From SW4 sp042466115 (lineage in GTDB: Bacteria; Pseudomonadota; Alphaproteobacteria; Rhodobacterales; Rhodobacteraceae): a DNA stretch of 64,000 bases. Below the pieces are notes generated by a model. It was not told where the DNA came from and searched no databases. It saw nothing but the letters and a program-made list of their open reading frames with translations. The stretch lies in NCBI RefSeq assembly GCF_042466115.1, contig NZ_JAXHBQ010000001.1:2170001-2234000 (forward strand), in the 5' to 3' direction. Shown here piece after piece: positions 43,604 to 51,794 of the stretch (positions are counted from its first letter, which is position 1; each line of letters begins with the position of its first letter). Made by a program: the position numbers and the translations under genes.

Positions 43604-44833
43604 TTAGTCAGCGTCAGCGATAATGGATGCGTAACGCGCTTGCGCGTCCTCGGCACTCATATCCGACGACCAGAATTCAGCCATCAGTTCTTCGACCTGC
43701 GTTTGCGTATCAGGTGTCAGCGACATGTCCCCGGATGGCAGGATGTTGCCGCTTGCCAGAATATCCAGACCCTTCTGCATGCAGTCGTTTGCAGCAGACA
43801 TGTCGATGTCACCGCGCACGGGCAGCGAACCCTTGGCAAGGTTGAACGACACCTGAACAGCTGGCGAAATCAGCAGTGACGCCAGTTCCAGCTGTGCGGC
43901 CTGCACTTCGGGGTCATCGACGACAGGGAAGTAGAACGCATCGCCGCCTGTATCCAGAATCTCGGCTTCGCCCAGACCGGGAAGGCAGGTGTAGTCTTCA
44001 CCAGCGACCTGACCGGCCACCTGGAATTCACCCTGAGCCCAGTCACCCATGATTTGACCGCCGGCGGTGCCGGTGATCACCATGTTGGTGGCCTGGTTCC
44101 AGTCCTGCACGTTTGACCCGGCGGCAAATTCGCGGGCGTTAACGGCAGCCTGGAACACGCGGGCGTATTCAGGGCCAGCGGCCACATCGGCGTTTTTGTC
44201 GATGTTCACGGCGGACCATGCGTCCTGTCCGGCAAGGGCAATCGCCATCACACCAAATGCACCGCTTTGCTGCCAGCCTTGCTGACCCATCGCCAGCGGC
44301 TGAATGCCCGCTTCACGCAGGGCAGGGGCGGCGGCGGCAAATTCATCCCAGTTGGTTGGCACATCGACGCCGGCGGTTTCATATGCAGCATGGCTCAGCC
44401 AGATCCACTGCCACGAGTGGATGTTGACGGGAACGCAATAGATGCGACCGTCCAGCGTGCAGCTGTCCAGCAGGCCTGACGGGTTGACGATATCGGCCCA
44501 GCCTTCGGCTTCGGCCAGTTCGGTCAGGTCTGTCATCAGACCCGCTTCGATCAGTTCTTCGGCCTGGCGTCCGTGGTTCAGCTGGGTGGCCGCCATTGGA
44601 TCACCGCCGATGATGCGGCTGATGATGATCGGGCGCGCGGTGCCGCCCGAACCGGCAATCGCGCCGTCGATCCATGTGTGTTCGGTGTTGCTGTTCAACG
44701 CTTCGGCGAACTTGGACACAGCGGCAGCTTCACCACCGGATGTCCACCAGTGCGTGACCTCAAGATCGGCCGCATGTGCCGTCGATGCACCGACAAGTGC
44801 AGTCGCCGCGAGCAGTTTGGTTGTTAGTTTCAC
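43604..44833 (-). CDS. Sugar ABC transporter substrate-binding protein
   Basis: A 409-residue periplasmic CUT1-type binding protein. A signal peptide (residues 1-21, ending STAHA) is followed by ADLEVTHWWTSGGEAAAV, the start typical of the glucose/mannose-binding group. Tryptophan-rich stretches (VNIHSWQWIWLSH, MGQQGWQQSG) probably stack on sugar rings. Cysteines near 124, 132, 283 and 350 could form disulfides. The start codon is GTG at 44833, with GGAGGAGAG about 7 bases ahead. It is the first gene of the operon and lies directly under the two LacI-type operators. Confidence 0.93.
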   Translation of the reverse strand: MKLTTKLLAATALVGASTAHAADLEVTHWWTSGGEAAAVSKFAEALNSNTEHTWIDGAIAGSGGTARPIIISRIIGGDPMAATQLNHGRQAEELIEAGLMTDLTELAEAEGWADIVNPSGLLDSCTLDGRIYCVPVNIHSWQWIWLSHAAYETAGVDVPTNWDEFAAAAPALREAGIQPLAMGQQGWQQSGAFGVMAIALAGQDAWSAVNIDKNADVAAGPEYARVFQAAVNAREFAAGSNVQDWNQATNMVITGTAGGQIMGDWAQGEFQVAGQVAGEDYTCLPGLGEAEILDTGGDAFYFPVVDDPEVQAAQLELASLLISPAVQVSFNLAKGSLPVRGDIDMSAANDCMQKGLDILASGNILPSGDMSLTPDTQTQVEELMAEFWSSDMSAEDAQARYASIIADAD

Positions 44834-44851
44834 GATTCTCTCCTCCCTGGT

Positions 44852-44867
44852 TCTAAATCGTTGTAGA
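44852..44867. promoter_or_regulatory. LacI-type operator, copy 1
   Basis: TCTAAATCGTTGTAGA, an imperfect palindrome (TCTA ... TAGA) with a central CG step, as in LacI-family operators. It lies between the putative -10 element and the ribosome site of the binding-protein gene, where a bound repressor would block transcription. Its twin lies 20 bp away. Confidence 0.7.
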
Positions 44868-44871
44868 TTTT

Positions 44872-44887
44872 TCTATATCGTTTTAGA
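44872..44887. promoter_or_regulatory. LacI-type operator, copy 2
   Basis: TCTATATCGTTTTAGA, matching copy 1 at 13 of 16 positions and keeping TCTA, CG and TAGA. The centre-to-centre distance of 20 bp is about two helical turns, so two repressor dimers could bind the same face. It covers the putative -10 hexamer of the sugar operon. Confidence 0.7.
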
Positions 44888-44899
44888 TTGCGGTGGCAA
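44872..44899 (-). promoter_or_regulatory. Putative sigma-70 promoter of the sugar operon
   Basis: On the minus strand, TTGCCA (44899-44894) and TATAGA (44877-44872) are separated by 16 bp, a good -35/-10 pair. The -10 lies inside operator copy 2 and operator copy 1 covers the expected start region, which fits repression by the adjacent LacI protein. Transcription start not demonstrated. Confidence 0.55.
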
Positions 44900-44907
44900 C
44901 AGTTATT

Positions 44908-45996
44908 ATGTTCAACTTTTCTGCGGACCTGATATCCCGCGACGATCCTAAAACGAGTGATGCTGTGGAAAACGAAATCAAACGCGCAACCCCTGATAAA
45001 GTAGGCCCCAAGCCTACTCTCAAGACGATTTCGCAACTCAGCGGCTTGGCTGTCCCCACTGTATCGCGCGCACTGAGTGATGCACCCGACATTGGCCAGA
45101 AAACCAAGGAACGCGTGCGCCAGATCGCCAAAGAGGTCGGTTATGTGCCGAATTGGGCCGGCGTGCGATTGCGCACGGGCCGCACCAATGTGATCAGCCT
45201 TGTGCTGCCGATCGAACATGACCTGATGAACCACACCGCCCGTTTGATTTCGTCAATCGCGGCGGGGCTCAAGGAAACGCAGTTTCACCTGAACGTGACA
45301 CCACACTATCCCGACGACGATGTGTTGCGTCCATTCCGCTACATTGTCGAAACCGGCTCGGCGGACGCGGTGATCTTTAACCAGATCGAAGAAGACGATC
45401 CGCGCGTGGCCTATCTGCGCGAGCGGGGTTTCCCTTTTGCCACGCACGGGCGCAGCAAATGGGCTGAACAGCATTCCTACTATGATTTTGACAATGCGGT
45501 TTTTGGCCGGATCGCGGTTGAACATCTGGCGCGTCGATGCCGCAAACGCCTCTTGTTGATCGCGCCGCCTGTCACGCAAAACTATGGCCGCGAGACGATT
45601 GAAGGTGCGCAGTCTGCCGCGCTTGAATGCGGTGTTATGCTGACCCTCGCCAAGGGTATCGATAGCGACAACAGCTATGATGACGTGAGTGCCTACGTTG
45701 CGCAGGCGGTCACTCAAGATCCGCTAATCGACGGGATCATCAGCGGATCGACCACCGCGACCATGGCCGCCGTCGCGGGCATGGAGGCCGAGGGCTTTGA
45801 TGTCGCGACCGACATTGATGTTTTCTCGAAAGAGCCGATGCCATTCCTGAAGCTTTTTCGCAAAGGCATCATCGTCATCCCCGAGGACGTAAAGCACGCC
45901 GGTGAATTTCTTGCGCGCGCCGCCATTCAGGCCGTGCGCGAACCTAACGCCCCACCGATGCAAGGCCTCGAAGTGCCCAAACATCCCAAAGACTAG
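44908..45996 (+). CDS. LacI family transcriptional regulator
   Basis: A 362-residue repressor. The helix-turn-helix TLKTISQLSGLAVPTVSRALSDAPDIG lies at about 37-63, with the hinge near 80-90, then a periplasmic-binding-protein-like sensor domain. It is divergent from the sugar operon, with the two operator copies between them, so it probably represses that operon until a mannoside-derived sugar binds. The start is uncertain: ATG at 44908 gives a 36-residue leader before the HTH; GTG at 44965 would give a length more usual for the family and leave room for a promoter; GTG at 44893 is also in frame. Its stop shares CTAG with gntK. Confidence 0.92.
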   Translation: MFNFSADLISRDDPKTSDAVENEIKRATPDKVGPKPTLKTISQLSGLAVPTVSRALSDAPDIGQKTKERVRQIAKEVGYVPNWAGVRLRTGRTNVISLVLPIEHDLMNHTARLISSIAAGLKETQFHLNVTPHYPDDDVLRPFRYIVETGSADAVIFNQIEEDDPRVAYLRERGFPFATHGRSKWAEQHSYYDFDNAVFGRIAVEHLARRCRKRLLLIAPPVTQNYGRETIEGAQSAALECGVMLTLAKGIDSDNSYDDVSAYVAQAVTQDPLIDGIISGSTTATMAAVAGMEAEGFDVATDIDVFSKEPMPFLKLFRKGIIVIPEDVKHAGEFLARAAIQAVREPNAPPMQGLEVPKHPKD

Positions 45997-46499
45997 CTTG
46001 AAAACAGGCAGGTCACGGCATCGACAATCTGCGCAACAATTGCGTCAACCGGCTGATCGACGTTGATGGTCAGCGTGCCTTCGTCGGGCGTGGGCACCTC
46101 AAGCGTGGCAAACTGGCTTTCCAACAGGGCGGGCGGCATAAAGTGACCCGCGCGCGCCTGCATCCTTTGCGCGATCAGGTCACGCGGCGCATCAGGGTAG
46201 GCCACGACCAGATCAGCGATGCCCTCGCGCAAATGGTCGCGATAGCTGCGCCGCAACGCCGAACAGGCCAGCACAACATCGCGATCCGCGCGCACCTTGT
46301 TCGCTTCACTGATCAACCGGTCAAGCCACGGCCACCGCATGTCATCCGTCAGCGGTTGGCCCGCTGCCATCCGCGCAACGTTTTCGGGCGGGTGGAAATC
46401 ATCGGCATCCAGAAACGTTGCGCCAATGCGCTGCGCCAGCCCTTTGCCGATCGTCGATTTCCCTACCCCCGACACGCCCATAACCAGAATTGCGCGCAT
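45993..46499 (-). CDS. gntK: Gluconokinase
   Basis: A 168-residue P-loop kinase phosphorylating D-gluconate to 6-phosphogluconate. Walker A GVSGVGKST is at residues 8-16, followed by the GntK-specific DADDFHPPENVARMAAGQPLTDDMRWPWL and CSALRRSYRDHLR, all typical of the E. coli GntK/IdnK family. The ATG at 46499 overlaps the stop of the upstream LOG gene (TGATG). It lies next to the sugar regulator but on another transcript; a shared role in sugar-acid catabolism is possible but not shown. Confidence 0.93.
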   Translation of the reverse strand: MRAILVMGVSGVGKSTIGKGLAQRIGATFLDADDFHPPENVARMAAGQPLTDDMRWPWLDRLISEANKVRADRDVVLACSALRRSYRDHLREGIADLVVAYPDAPRDLIAQRMQARAGHFMPPALLESQFATLEVPTPDEGTLTINVDQPVDAIVAQIVDAVTCLFSS

Positions 46500-47347
46500 C
46501 ACCGCCCCGGAATAGCGCCGCGCTTTTCGCCAGCACCCTGCCAGTTTGCGATGACCTCGACGGCCTCGTCAGCGGTTTCGACAAAGCGGAACAAGTTCAG
46601 GTCTTCCTCGGAAATCGTGCCCGCATCGGCCAGCGCGTCCCAGTTGATGATCTTTTCCCAAAATGCGCGGCCAAACATCAAGAACGGCACGCGCTCCATC
46701 CGGCCGGTCTGGATCAGGGTCAGGGCTTCGAATGTTTCGTCCAAAGTGCCAAAGCCCCCGGGAAACACGCAGATTGCCTTGGCGCGCATCAGAAAATGCA
46801 TCTTGCGAATGGCAAAGTAGTGAAAGTTGAAACACAGTTCAGGCGTGACGTATTCATTTGGCGCTTGTTCGTGGGGAAGCACGATATTGAGCCCGATGCT
46901 TTTGCCGCCTGCGTCCAGTGCACCGCGGTTGCCTGCTTCCATTACGCCAGGGCCGCCGCCCGTGACGATGACGTTTTCAAGCGCGTCCGATTTCAGACCC
47001 TCTGTCGTGACAATGCGGGCAAACTTGCGCGCCTCGTCATAGTATTTCGACAGGTCCGCCAGCGTCTTGGTGCGCGCCTGATCCTTGTTTGCGGGTGCGG
47101 GAATGCGCGCGCCACCAAACATCACGATCGTTGATTGCACCTTGGCTTCGTTCATCAGCATTTCGGGCTTGAGCAACTCAAGCTGCAATCGCACGGGGCG
47201 AAGCTCGTCGCGGCACATGAAATCGGGATCGGCAAAGGCCAAGGCATAGGACGGCGCGCGGGTTTGCGGCGTATCAGGTATCTGGCTGGCAGTCTCGCGA
47301 TCCTCACCGCTACGGCGAAACGGATGGCGATGCGGGTCGGTGTTCAT
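46499..47347 (-). CDS. LOG family protein (TIGR00730 Rossmann fold)
   Basis: A 282-residue protein of the Lonely Guy/lysine-decarboxylase-like family. The motifs TGGGPGVMEAGNRGA and PGGFGTLDETFEAL, the latter containing the PGGxGTxxE active site, are near residues 135-150 and 210-224. Family members release free bases from nucleoside 5'-monophosphates (cytokinin-type or other nucleotides). An N-terminal extension of about 70 residues precedes the usual core. It is divergent from dapD and overlaps gntK by one base. Confidence 0.88.
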   Translation of the reverse strand: MNTDPHRHPFRRSGEDRETASQIPDTPQTRAPSYALAFADPDFMCRDELRPVRLQLELLKPEMLMNEAKVQSTIVMFGGARIPAPANKDQARTKTLADLSKYYDEARKFARIVTTEGLKSDALENVIVTGGGPGVMEAGNRGALDAGGKSIGLNIVLPHEQAPNEYVTPELCFNFHYFAIRKMHFLMRAKAICVFPGGFGTLDETFEALTLIQTGRMERVPFLMFGRAFWEKIINWDALADAGTISEEDLNLFRFVETADEAVEVIANWQGAGEKRGAIPGR

Positions 47348-47500
47348 ATAGCGTGCTCCCTCGTGAGTTGTTCAAAATGTCTGGCAGGGTTGGCGGGCAA
47401 AGTCCAATAACACCGCGCGTGCAACCCCAAGTGATTGCGTGACTCGCCCGCCGCCGCTATAGCGCAGGCAACCCTGACCCAAGCCACGCCGGAGAACACA

Positions 47501-48328
47501 ATGTCCAACGCCGCACTTGAAACCGCCATCGAAGCCGCATGGGAAGCCCGTGACGGGATTTCCCCCACCACAACCGGCGAAGTGCGCGACGCGATCGAAG
47601 ACACGCTGACCGCGCTCGACAGTGGCAAACTGCGCGTGGCCGAGCGGCGCGACAACGGTGACTGGCATGTGAACCAATGGGCGAAAAAGGCCGTTTTGTT
47701 GTCGTTCCGCCTGAACGATATGGAAACGATTCCGGGCGGGAATGGCGCATCCACATGGTGGGACAAGGTGCCAAGCAAATTCGACAACTGGGGCGACAAC
47801 CAGTGGCGTGACGCGGGCTTTCGCGCCGTGCCGGGCAGTATTGTGCGCCGGTCGGCCTTCATCGGCAAGAACGTGGTGCTGATGCCGTCGTTCGTGAACA
47901 TCGGCGCCTATGTCGACGAAGGGTCGATGGTTGACGGCTGGGCAACGGTGGGCAGCTGCGCACAGATCGGCAAGAACGTGCACCTGTCCGGCGGTGTCGG
48001 GATTGGCGGCGTGTTGGAACCCATGCAGGCCGGCCCGACCATCATCGAGGACAACTGTTTTATCGGCGCGCGATCCGAAGTCGTTGAGGGCTGCATCATC
48101 CGCGAGGGTTCGGTGCTGGGAATGGGTGTGTTCATCGGCCAGTCGACCAAGATCGTGGTTCGTGAAAGCGGCGAGGTCTTCTATGGCGAAGTGCCTCCCT
48201 ATTCGGTTGTGGTCGCTGGCTCCATGCCGTCGAAAAACGGCATCAACCTGTATTGCGCCGTGATCGTGAAACGCGTTGATGAACGCACGCGCTCCAAGAC
48301 CGGTATCAACGAATTGTTGCGCGATTGA
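47501..48328 (+). CDS. dapD: 2,3,4,5-tetrahydropyridine-2,6-dicarboxylate N-succinyltransferase
   Basis: A 275-residue left-handed beta-helix acyltransferase of the succinylase branch of lysine and meso-DAP synthesis. Hexapeptide repeats run from about residue 105 to 215, including YVDEGSMVDGWATVGSCAQIGKN in pieces, with GGVLEPMQAGPTIIEDNCFIGA. The DapD-specific RWRDAG-like block near 95 appears as QWRDAGFRAVPG. GGAG precedes the ATG at 47501; the frame is open upstream but without homology. Works with dapE located 3.5 kb downstream. Confidence 0.96.
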   Translation: MSNAALETAIEAAWEARDGISPTTTGEVRDAIEDTLTALDSGKLRVAERRDNGDWHVNQWAKKAVLLSFRLNDMETIPGGNGASTWWDKVPSKFDNWGDNQWRDAGFRAVPGSIVRRSAFIGKNVVLMPSFVNIGAYVDEGSMVDGWATVGSCAQIGKNVHLSGGVGIGGVLEPMQAGPTIIEDNCFIGARSEVVEGCIIREGSVLGMGVFIGQSTKIVVRESGEVFYGEVPPYSVVVAGSMPSKNGINLYCAVIVKRVDERTRSKTGINELLRD

Positions 48329-48336
48329 TCTGGGCG

Positions 48337-48356
48337 GGTGGGTTCACGAACCCACC
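48337..48356. repeat. GGTGGGTT/AACCCACC palindrome, copy 1
   Basis: A perfect 8-bp inverted repeat with a 4-base loop, 9 bp after the dapD stop codon. It is flanked by GGCGGG on the left and CCCGCC on the right, which could extend the hairpin. It may terminate dapD or belong to a mobile palindrome family. Confidence 0.6.
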
Positions 48357-48374
48357 TTACCCGCCGTCCCGTAA

Positions 48375-48393
48375 CGTGGGTTATGAACCCACG
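48375..48393. repeat. CGTGGGTT/AACCCACG palindrome, copy 2
   Basis: A second perfect 8-bp inverted repeat with a 3-base loop, sharing the GTGGGTT core with copy 1 and located 19 bp before the next start codon. Two related palindromes in 57 bp suggest a duplicated extragenic element. Confidence 0.6.
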
Positions 48394-48411
48394 CACCCGA
48401 AAGGCACCATC

Positions 48412-48765
48412 ATGTCTGACGCCCCGAAAAAAAAGAAACCCTCGCGCCAGCAGGTCTTTACCCTATTGGTCGAGGTGGGCCGCAAGGACGGTGACGGCCT
48501 GCCCAGGGCTGCCACCGGTGCCGCGCTGATGATCTATGCCAGTGGCATCGACGAGGCCGAGGCCGTGCGCGAAACTGTCGCAATTCTGAAGCAGGCGGAC
48601 ATGAACCCGCTTGATGTGTCCGGCTACGGCACGCTGGATGAACGCCTTGCCGAAGGGCACGACATCGCGGACGACGAAAAGGAACTGATGGAACGCGCGC
48701 TGGCCGAAAACAGCGTGATCGTTGCGCAGATGACTCCGTTCTTTGGGGATGACGAACCCGCCTGA
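48412..48765 (+). CDS. Hypothetical protein (117 aa) after dapD
   Basis: A 117-residue soluble protein with a lysine-rich N-terminus (APKKKKPSRQQ) and then mostly helical, acidic sequence (GIDEAEAVRETVAILKQADMNPLDVSGYGTL in segments). No signal peptide or membrane span. I recognise no named family; composition and codon use match the neighbouring core genes, so it is probably a real conserved gene. It lies 83 bp after dapD across two palindromes and may still be read from the dapD promoter. Confidence 0.75.
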   Translation: MSDAPKKKKPSRQQVFTLLVEVGRKDGDGLPRAATGAALMIYASGIDEAEAVRETVAILKQADMNPLDVSGYGTLDERLAEGHDIADDEKELMERALAENSVIVAQMTPFFGDDEPA

Positions 48766-48804
48766 CCACCCGCAACCCGCAGGCAACTTGCGCAAGACAG
48801 GGTG

Positions 48805-49893
48805 TCAGGCCGTTGCCAGTTCCGTGAGGGTCAGTGCCTCGAATCCGCGCAAGACCGGCAGCGCCAGATCAGACCGCATGGGGCGCAATTCGGCCGGCAA
48901 GTCCCGCAAGACGGAATTGGGCAATACAGCCGGATCAGCAAGAAGCGCGCTGACATCAAAGCTTTCAAGCGGCGCGCCATTGACGACAATCACCGCATGG
49001 CGATCCAGCAACACGTGATAATACCGGACCGTTTGCGGCGCGGGGTCGATTTCCAAAACGGCACGATGATCAATCAGATGGCGCGTTGCAGCGGTCACAC
49101 ATTCTTCGCCGAACAGGTATTCAACGTCCGATCCTGACAGGCAAATCCGTTGGTCGTGCGCAAGCACAAGATCGGCCGAAGCACCATGATAGGGCGCGCG
49201 CAGCAGGCAAGGTGCAAACCGCCCGCGTGCTGGCAAAACCTGCGATCCAACCCACCGCACCTGTGCCACATCGCCCTGCGCCGTGCTGACAAATTCACCG
49301 GGGCGCAACGCGTCGATTGTTGTTTCCCCCTCGGGTGTGAGAATGGTGGCACCCGCGCCGATCGCAGGCATCGGCCCCGCAGGTTCCACACGGTTTGACA
49401 GGGCGGCAAAGCGCAGGCTTGGATCGGTCTTGCACAGGGTGCGGTCGGCCATCAACCGTGTCGCATCGCGAAACGTCAGCGGAAACGGCGCGCTGACATC
49501 GGTTTGAAACAGCATGCAGCGGTCGGGGACATACAGCGTCAGCGTGCCACGGCGCGCACTGCAATCCCATGCATAGGTGATCTGCAAAACGCTTTCGCTG
49601 ACCTGCAAGTCGGTCGCAAGATCACGCGACAGGTGGCGCGCACCGTGCCGCATCAACAGCCGCAACGTCCCGTCCGTATCAAGGCACAACGTCAGGGCCG
49701 ATGGCCACGGATCGCGGGAGAACAACCGCAGGATATTCACCGGCAGCGGGCCGGGTTCATAGCTGCATTCCACAAACAGCGTGCCAGTGGTAAGCAGGCT
49801 GTCAGGGTCAGGTAAGGTGGCAAGATTGGGCTGACCAAGGCCAGCAGGGCTGAATACGCCCTCGCTGTCATCACGTAGCCCGATCCAACTCAT
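48805..49893 (-). CDS. Hint-domain protein with altered active-site start
   Basis: A 362-residue protein. An N-terminal beta-rich region (about 1-170) precedes a Hint_2-like domain (about 180-310): GATILTPEGETTIDALRPGEFV, RAPYHGASADLVLAHDQRI, and HVLLDRHAVIVVNGAPLESF. In self-splicing or autocleaving Hint domains a Cys or Ser opens the domain; here the equivalent position in AIGAGATI is Gly/Ala, so cleavage activity is doubtful. No signal peptide. It starts 19 bp after the stop of the larger Hint protein on the same strand. Confidence 0.82.
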   Translation of the reverse strand: MSWIGLRDDSEGVFSPAGLGQPNLATLPDPDSLLTTGTLFVECSYEPGPLPVNILRLFSRDPWPSALTLCLDTDGTLRLLMRHGARHLSRDLATDLQVSESVLQITYAWDCSARRGTLTLYVPDRCMLFQTDVSAPFPLTFRDATRLMADRTLCKTDPSLRFAALSNRVEPAGPMPAIGAGATILTPEGETTIDALRPGEFVSTAQGDVAQVRWVGSQVLPARGRFAPCLLRAPYHGASADLVLAHDQRICLSGSDVEYLFGEECVTAATRHLIDHRAVLEIDPAPQTVRYYHVLLDRHAVIVVNGAPLESFDVSALLADPAVLPNSVLRDLPAELRPMRSDLALPVLRGFEALTLTELATA

Positions 49894-49912
49894 CTTCGGC
49901 GCGCCCGCATCG

Positions 49913-51505
49913 TTACGCCGCTGCCTCGGATAGCAGCAGCCGTGCCTCGTAGTGGCGCAAGGTGCGCCGGGCGGCAGGGCTATACCCCTCGCCGGTCAGC
50001 GCGTTCAATTCGGGAAAAACGGCGCAGATTTCGTCGACGATGTCCTTTTCAAATGCTTTGGTCGTTTGGGGGCCGGGCAGGAAACTTTCGGTGGCAAGAC
50101 CTTCGGAATAGACGACCTGATGCTTGTCAAACAACAGGTGCACATAGGTGACTTCGCCACCTTCCACCGGACGCACCGAACTGTCATTGACCAGATCCTT
50201 GGCTGCGACCAGAACTTCGCCTTCACCAAACAGCAGTTCTGCCATGGTGTCGCGGATCAGCACCCGGTGCTGGGGTGACAACATCAGCGTGCCGTGCTCG
50301 CCAAAGGTGTTTTCGCGAATGCGAATGGGGGCCATCTTGCCAATTGCGGGCACCGCGCGCTGACCGGCCCAGCGCAGCGGTTGCGCACCGTCATCGTGGG
50401 TGATGACCATATCGCCGGCCTGCAAGCGCTCGACCGGTTTGTCGCCATCGGGCGTGCGGATCAGGGTGCCGGCCACGAAACAGGGGATCGTTTCAACGGT
50501 GACAAACCCGACATCGGTTTCCAGCACGTTGCCAGACCCGTCCTTGCTTTCGACCTCGTAGGTAAAGCTTGTCGTTTCAAAGTCACTGTCGGTCGTGATG
50601 TCGAATGTGCCATCGGCCAGCAGCTTGACAGTCTGGCCCGTCGGCAAGGTGATTGTCTGACCCACCGTTACGGCATTTCCGTTGATGTGAGTGATCTGCA
50701 AAGTGCCGGTCGTGTTGTTGATGTCGTTGGCCAGCACATCAACGTTCTTGGTCACACTGTCCTGCATCGTGACAAGGTCTTGTTCGGCCACCAGCTGCGT
50801 TTGGACGGAATCCGCTGCGATCAGCAGGTTTGAATCATAGTTGCTGTCGGACACATCAGCGATGCCGATCTTGATCGTATTTGTCACGCCAACGTTCACC
50901 GGAATTGTCAGCGTCATGGTGACGGTGAAACCGTCCATCTCGGTGTTGTACTGGTCGGACGTGTTATCGTTATAAAGGTTGATGTTGTTGTTCTGGTTGA
51001 CCGCGCCAATGGCCGTCTGGTTGGTGTTCGCGATCGACAGCGGCACATGCGTGCCGTTGATCCAGACCCCGACCATGTCGTTGTAGATCGAGTTCGAGTA
51101 TTCGGGGTATTCGTCAGAACTAAAGACGAACTGCATCGTCATCACGTCATCGGTCGGGATGAAATCCACGACCATATACGAGGCATCATAAGTGCTGGTG
51201 CCAGCGACCGCATTGAAATCGGCATCGTTATTGGCGCCGCCGGTGTTGGTGCTGGTGTTGGTATCCTGGTTCGACTGACCACTGGAATTGGTAAAGTGGC
51301 TTGCCACCCCCGTTGACAGGATCACACCCGTGTCGCCCGGCGTGACCCCCGGAGCGATGGAATCGCCGTTCGAATAAATTGCCGAGGAATAGCTGGAACC
51401 GGAATAGCTCGCGCTCGTGACGGTGACGCCATTGCCAAAAATCGAGTTCGCCATCTGCATCGCAGTGGCGCTTGTGTTGTATGTCAGCTCGCTTGCCGCA
51501 ACCAT
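49913..51505 (-). CDS. Choice-of-anchor L and Hint domain protein
   Basis: A 530-residue extracellular-type protein. Residues about 5-235 form an Asn/Ser/Thr-rich choice-of-anchor-L domain (VFSSDEYPEYSNSIYNDMVGVWING). About 240-340 is an Ig/cadherin-like repeat with DVLANDIN and an FTYEVESKDGSGN strand. A Hint_2 domain (about 345-490) begins PCFVAGTLIRTPDGDKPVERL with an intact Cys and ends HLLFDKHQVVYSEGLATESFLPG. There is no N-terminal signal, so type I secretion is likely. Autoprocessing is plausible from the Cys but unproven. It is read together with the second Hint gene. Confidence 0.88.
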   Translation of the reverse strand: MVAASELTYNTSATAMQMANSIFGNGVTVTSASYSGSSYSSAIYSNGDSIAPGVTPGDTGVILSTGVASHFTNSSGQSNQDTNTSTNTGGANNDADFNAVAGTSTYDASYMVVDFIPTDDVMTMQFVFSSDEYPEYSNSIYNDMVGVWINGTHVPLSIANTNQTAIGAVNQNNNINLYNDNTSDQYNTEMDGFTVTMTLTIPVNVGVTNTIKIGIADVSDSNYDSNLLIAADSVQTQLVAEQDLVTMQDSVTKNVDVLANDINNTTGTLQITHINGNAVTVGQTITLPTGQTVKLLADGTFDITTDSDFETTSFTYEVESKDGSGNVLETDVGFVTVETIPCFVAGTLIRTPDGDKPVERLQAGDMVITHDDGAQPLRWAGQRAVPAIGKMAPIRIRENTFGEHGTLMLSPQHRVLIRDTMAELLFGEGEVLVAAKDLVNDSSVRPVEGGEVTYVHLLFDKHQVVYSEGLATESFLPGPQTTKAFEKDIVDEICAVFPELNALTGEGYSPAARRTLRHYEARLLLSEAAA

Positions 51506-51794
51506 TTTGCCCCAACCCTATGTTGGAAGCAGTCCAGACGGAATCGTGCTTTCCTTGCACGTCAACCTATATCTTGTGGCATTTACTGCTCGCCACGGAC
51601 CATCTTGGGTCTCTTTGATGTCTGCCCTGCCTCGGGTCTATTATTGGCTTCACATTAGGCTGATTTGTCCCTTTTTGTGAGTAATTTATGGCTCTTTCTT
51701 GATGTGGCTTCAAAAGGTGTCGCATGCCCGCCACAGGTGCATTTACATCGCCCCGTGCTGCGCGCTACCTCTGTGTGGCACAAAGGAGCGGACA

